This document shows positions 16,960-20,502 of a DNA stretch of 20,502 nucleotides, one piece after another (position 1 is the stretch's first letter; each line of letters opens with the position of its first letter). Below the pieces are notes generated by a model. That model was not told the DNA's origin, ran no database searches, and saw only the letters and a list, made by a program, of their open reading frames with translations. The position numbers and the translations under genes are program-made. This stretch comes from Victivallales bacterium. GTDB taxonomy: Bacteria > Verrucomicrobiota > Lentisphaeria > Oligosphaerales > Lenti-02. The stretch lies in the NCBI GenBank assembly GCA_018648945.1, contig JABGQJ010000047.1, positions 1 to 20,502 on the forward strand, given 5' to 3'.

Positions 16960-17832
16960 ATGCACGGCAGGGCGGATCTCTGGCTCGCAGCCATGGTGAT
17001 GGTTGCTGTTGGGATTGCCCTTCTGTTCGCCGTCTACAGGCTGAGCGCTCGGGCGAAGGCCTGGCAGCTCGGGGTTTGGGGAGGCATTCTCGCCTCGCTG
17101 CTTCTGCTGTTTGGCTTCGTGTTCTCGGGCTCCGTGCTCATCGCCCAGTTGCTGCCGCTGCGATGTCTTCCTGTCTGTGGCAACTTCGCCTTCCCTCTGT
17201 CCCTTATGCTGGCAGGGCTGTTGCTGCGCTCGCGCATTCCGCGATGGCGTCGCGTACCTTTTGTCGTCCTGCTGGTGGGGGCCGCCTCCTGGGCGCTTGT
17301 CGCGCCCTTGCTGAGTGACACGCCCGCTTGCGGAGACCTCTGGGAAGGCGACGTCTGCATCCAGTCGGGACTGGCCTCGTGTTCGGCCGCAGCTGCGGCC
17401 ACGCTCCTCCGCTACCACGGGATCGAGGCCACGGAGCAGGAAATGGCGGGCCTGTGTTTGACCTCCGCCAAGGGAACGACCACCCATGGGCTCTTCCGGG
17501 GACTGCTAGTCAAGACCAAGGGCACGCCGTACCGGCCGCGGGCCTGCATGCTGTCCCTGGCCGAGCTTCAGGCCAGCCGCAACCTGCCGGCGATTGCCAG
17601 TGTTGCCCTCACCGCCGAAATCAGCGAGAGCGATCCACGCTACACGCGGAAGTGGGGGTGGCAGATCGGAGAACCCCATGCCGTGGTGATCCTGGGCTTC
17701 CCAGACGATGGCGAAGTGCTGGTGGCCGACCCGTCGGTTGGGCCGGAACACTGGCGGGTCGAGGGACTGCGGGACCTCATGACCGGGGAGTGTATCCTGA
17801 TGACAACGAGAGACAAGCGCATTCAGGACTGA
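16960..17832 (+). CDS. Membrane-anchored C39-type cysteine peptidase
   Basis: A 290-residue protein with four membrane segments (about 8-26, 37-65, 76-90, 99-117) and a C-terminal papain-like peptidase domain of the C39 type (about 128-285). The catalytic set is present: Q135 and C141 in IQSGLASC, H240 in GEPHAVVILGF, and D257 in VADPSVG. C39 domains usually cut double-glycine leader peptides as part of an ABC exporter, but no ATPase domain or exporter partner is here. Basic loops after the first and third segments (RLSARAK; RSRIPRWRR) suggest, by the positive-inside rule, that the peptidase domain faces the periplasm. Substrate unknown. The ATG at 16960 has GTGGGGG about 8 bases upstream. 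It converges with the glycosidase, with 28 bases between stops. Confidence 0.82.
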   Translation: MHGRADLWLAAMVMVAVGIALLFAVYRLSARAKAWQLGVWGGILASLLLLFGFVFSGSVLIAQLLPLRCLPVCGNFAFPLSLMLAGLLLRSRIPRWRRVPFVVLLVGAASWALVAPLLSDTPACGDLWEGDVCIQSGLASCSAAAAATLLRYHGIEATEQEMAGLCLTSAKGTTTHGLFRGLLVKTKGTPYRPRACMLSLAELQASRNLPAIASVALTAEISESDPRYTRKWGWQIGEPHAVVILGFPDDGEVLVADPSVGPEHWRVEGLRDLMTGECILMTTRDKRIQD

Positions 17833-17846
17833 CACCAGACGTCAGT
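17828..17846. terminator. Hairpin between convergent genes
   Basis: ACTGAC (17828-17833), seven-base loop, GTCAGT (17841-17846) is a perfect stem overlapping the stop codon of the peptidase gene and lying 15 bases from the stop of the glycosidase. It could slow polymerase from both sides, but no T-run follows in either direction. Confidence 0.3.
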
Positions 17847-17860
17847 TCCTTCGCGAGAGC

Positions 17861-20502
17861 CTACTTGGCAAGGGACACATCGAGGTAGAGCCCAGGGCGC
17901 TTGGCTTCGCCGATGCCAGGCCGTAGGCCAATCCAGTACGAACGTCCGTGCCCATCGTTGTCGTTGACGATGAAGTTCAGGGACAGCACGCGACCGACGG
18001 AGGCTCTGGTGCCGAGTTCCCGCCAGGGGATGATGGCTTCGTAGACCGTGCTTGTCCCCTCGCGCTTGGCGACGCAGGCCATGGCGAGCTCGCGGGATCT
18101 GGGGACCGTCTCGAAGGCCTTGCCTCTCTCGCCAGCCGCGATGAAGCCGAATTCGCGGTCGTCGGGACCGAATTCGGGTTCGTCCCCGGCATCGTTGCCA
18201 ACGTCGATGGCGAGCTGAATGCTGTCGCTCTTCCAGAAGGTCCCGGCAGTGGCGTCGGCGACGGAGTGGGTCTCGTCCTGCACGCGGGCCGCGAAGCACA
18301 GTCCCTTCCTGCTCCAGCCCCACCAGGCTTCGACGGAGAGATCCTCGGGACCACTCCAGCCGATGTTCGGGTCGGGGGGCAGGATGTCCTTGCGGTTGGC
18401 AAGGGTGGCCTGGGGCTTACCCCATTCGGCCAGGTCCCCGTCGACCGTGGGGGAGCGGCGAGGGCAGGGGGCGAAACGCGGGGACAAGGTTTGCTTCAGG
18501 ACTGGGATCCCCTCGGCGAGGATCTCGACTGCGACGGTCTCCGGGACTGGCGTGGGGAGTTTGAGCGCCAGCGTGCCTTCGGCCTTGGGTTTGAGGATGG
18601 CCCGGGTCGTCTTGCCACCCACGCGGAGTTCCGCCCGGACCCGCTGGGGCAGGAGATTCCGGAGGCGGGCATTGAGGATGTTGGCATGGGCGAAGTGGAC
18701 GGCCTCGACACGGACCGGCACGCGGGGCTTGGGGGCGGCTTGCTCGACTTTGGCGAAGAGAGTTTCGGCCCTGGCCAGCGGGGCGACGAGGTAGGCTGGG
18801 GCGCGGGTTAGGGCGAGTGCTGCGGGATTGGCCTCGCGCCCGTACATGGTGTAGGCCTTGGTGCCCGCGGGCCAGTCGGCCTGGAGCACTGCATCGTCGC
18901 TCATCGTCCAGAGCGCGACCACCGCGCGGGCCGGATCACTGCCTTTGAAGGCGAAGCCCTGGAGTCCGTCGGGCAGTCCCAGCCTGCGGGCTGGTGCCAC
19001 GTGGTGGAGAAACCGGGCGCACCCCGCATAGGCGATGGCGGCGGGAAGGGGCTGGGCGGGGTTGCCGCGCCAGAGGCCGTACTCATGGCCGCTCTCATTG
19101 GCCCCGTTCTGCAGGAACCAGTACCAGCGGCTGACGCCGGGCACCGAGCGGCCGGTGATCAGGGCTTGGGCCACACAGGCGGCGTAGGCCATGGAATGGG
19201 GTCCAGTCAGTGGCTCCTTCACATCCAGTCCCCAGCCCTTTTCGCCGACCCAAATGGGCCGTTCGCCGTCGAACTCCCGCAGCATGGCTTTGGAGAGTTC
19301 CAGCTTCTCCACGAGCCGATTCTGGAGCGGGAAGAGAGGGCTCTTGCCCGCACCGAAGTAACGCGGCGAGGCGTAAGGATGCCCGGTGTAGATATCGATC
19401 AGGGCACCCACTTCCTTGAGCACGGCGCGGGAGAAACGGAGATTGTTGCGGTAGTCGCCGCCGCTCACATCCACCCCGGAGACAGGATGCTTCGAGCCCG
19501 TGGCTCGGATCGCTTTGTGGGCCGTGCGGATGATCTCCACATAGCTCTGGATGCCGGTCTCGAAAGGGATCTTCTCGTGGTAGTAGCAGGTGAGATCTGG
19601 CTCGTTCTGGATCTCCCAGCAGTCCACGCGGCTGTCGTAGCGTTTTACACAGGCGGCCACGTAGTCGGCCCAGCCTGCCATCAGTTCTGGTGGCGGCGGC
19701 CAGAGCGGACGCTCCCCTGCCAGTTTCTTGGCCCAGCTTGGCGGTCCGTAATGAAGGGTCATCATCACCCCGATGCCGTACTCGGGAGCCAGGTCCATGT
19801 TGGTATCGGGCCAGAGGTAGTCCTTGCGCCGGGATTCGCCCCACCACCAGGCGCGCTGGGGACGATCCCACTTCACACCGATCCGAGCGGCTGCAGGCAC
19901 GTTGTTGATGTGCATCCCGAAGTAGGACTTTGGGTCCTTCTTGGGACCATAGTTGGGTAGCTTCTCGACGATGCCAAAGCCACCCTCGCCCGAGCCCACC
20001 ACGGTGTTGCCGGAACGGAGGGTGACCGAGAGCAGATAGTGTCCATAGTCGAGGCTAGGGAGTTTTGGGCTGAGGATCTTGCGTTCCCATGGCGCGAAGG
20101 CCAGGGCTTGCTTGCTGGTCTGGATTTCCCGTCCGGTCTGGTCCACGAGTCGCCAGCTTGCTTCCACCTGGGCCGGGGCTGCCACGCGGTTATGGATGTG
20201 CATGGCGGGGGTGGCGGGTTGCTCCGCATGGAAGAAGATGTTCCCGGGTTGCTTCGTGTGGACTTCGACGCCCCACAGCATGGAGGTGTCTTCGGTGAGC
20301 ATCTGGATGTCCCGCAGCCAGAAACGCCCCTCCTTGCTGGGCAGGTTGCTGGCGGCGATCAGCAACCGCCGCACGGGGAAGTAGAAGAGCCCGTCATTGG
20401 GGCCGTGCCAGTGGCCGGGGAAGCCCTTGGCATCCAGGCTCAACTCCACCGTCTGCCATGCCCCCGGCGTGAGTTTTGCCGACCCTGCATGCTCTTGGTT
20501 CT
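17861..20502 (-). CDS. Clan GH-A glycoside hydrolase with CBM9-like C-terminus (5' partial)
   Basis: The frame is still open at the right edge of the window and reads sensible protein there (KLTPGAWQTVELSLD), so the true start lies beyond 20502; 879 residues are visible. Numbering from the codon at 20449: an incomplete carbohydrate-binding-like beta domain (to about 55), a second beta domain (about 58-165), a TIM-barrel catalytic domain (about 175-480), a beta region (about 490-640), and a CBM9/DOMON-like domain from SPTVDGDLAEW to the end. The barrel has the clan GH-A acid/base in WEIQNEPD (E283) and a candidate nucleophile in PIWVGEKGWG (E403), similar to GH39, GH5 or related families. It should hydrolyse a polysaccharide outside the cytoplasm; signal and substrate are not visible. 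Confidence 0.88.
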   Translation of the reverse strand, partial: NQEHAGSAKLTPGAWQTVELSLDAKGFPGHWHGPNDGLFYFPVRRLLIAASNLPSKEGRFWLRDIQMLTEDTSMLWGVEVHTKQPGNIFFHAEQPATPAMHIHNRVAAPAQVEASWRLVDQTGREIQTSKQALAFAPWERKILSPKLPSLDYGHYLLSVTLRSGNTVVGSGEGGFGIVEKLPNYGPKKDPKSYFGMHINNVPAAARIGVKWDRPQRAWWWGESRRKDYLWPDTNMDLAPEYGIGVMMTLHYGPPSWAKKLAGERPLWPPPPELMAGWADYVAACVKRYDSRVDCWEIQNEPDLTCYYHEKIPFETGIQSYVEIIRTAHKAIRATGSKHPVSGVDVSGGDYRNNLRFSRAVLKEVGALIDIYTGHPYASPRYFGAGKSPLFPLQNRLVEKLELSKAMLREFDGERPIWVGEKGWGLDVKEPLTGPHSMAYAACVAQALITGRSVPGVSRWYWFLQNGANESGHEYGLWRGNPAQPLPAAIAYAGCARFLHHVAPARRLGLPDGLQGFAFKGSDPARAVVALWTMSDDAVLQADWPAGTKAYTMYGREANPAALALTRAPAYLVAPLARAETLFAKVEQAAPKPRVPVRVEAVHFAHANILNARLRNLLPQRVRAELRVGGKTTRAILKPKAEGTLALKLPTPVPETVAVEILAEGIPVLKQTLSPRFAPCPRRSPTVDGDLAEWGKPQATLANRKDILPPDPNIGWSGPEDLSVEAWWGWSRKGLCFAARVQDETHSVADATAGTFWKSDSIQLAIDVGNDAGDEPEFGPDDREFGFIAAGERGKAFETVPRSRELAMACVAKREGTSTVYEAIIPWRELGTRASVGRVLSLNFIVNDNDGHGRSYWIGLRPGIGEAKRPGLYLDVSLAK

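Noticed and set aside
16756..17487. N-terminal extension of the metallophosphoesterase frame by about 240 codons
   Set aside because: The extension is Gln/Arg/Gly-rich without motifs, crosses the divergent C39 peptidase gene, and metallophosphoesterases start right at the GDIHGN strand.

Overview
The window is a high-GC, gene-dense bacterial chromosomal segment. I infer a Gram-negative member of the PVC superphylum (Lentisphaerota, Kiritimatiellota or Verrucomicrobiota type). The reasons are two formylglycine sulfatases, a heparinase-type lyase and a glycosidase with a CBM9-like tail in about 10 kb, a Tat-exported sulfatase, and a long-N-terminus LpxK, which implies lipid A synthesis. No rRNA, tRNA, CRISPR array, integrase or transposase was seen. 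The phylum call is inference from gene content and protein style, not from a marker gene.

Layout. Positions 1-216 hold no gene I can support. A Tat-exported sulfatase is on the minus strand (217-1647), followed upstream by a 480-nt stretch without an intact gene but with an inverted repeat partner and an operator-like palindrome. At 2128-2551 lies a decayed lipoprotein-type AhpC/TSA peroxiredoxin, with a stop at the usual tryptophan before its CxxC and a large internal deletion. Next on the plus strand are a probably cytosolic 545-aa toroid-type protein (2695-4332), a structured intergenic segment, a secreted heparinase II/III-family lyase (4449-6983), a possible small lipoprotein (6980-7255), and a cytosolic sulfatase (7221-8621). 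Together these look like a sulfated-glycan utilisation region with enzymes both outside and inside the cytoplasm.

From 12500 down to 8646 on the minus strand is a compact operon: MoxR AAA+ ATPase, DUF58 protein, a two-TM BatD/DUF4381-like protein, and a BatA-type VWA protein. Adjacent genes overlap by 4 nt or lie 8 nt apart. Divergent from it, across a roughly 215-bp region with a credible promoter on each strand, is lpxK (12716-13972). Its 3' end carries a promoter for a 604-aa single-pass membrane protein of unknown function (14040-15854).

The right end has a metallophosphoesterase (minus, 16027-16755), a divergent four-TM protein with a C39-type cysteine peptidase domain (16960-17832), and, convergent with it, a large clan GH-A glycosidase with a CBM9-like C-terminus (minus, 17861 to beyond the window edge). 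The most unusual items are the broken peroxiredoxin, the repeat pair flanking the first sulfatase, the nested stem between the two glycan genes, the unassigned 604-aa protein, and the stand-alone membrane C39 peptidase.
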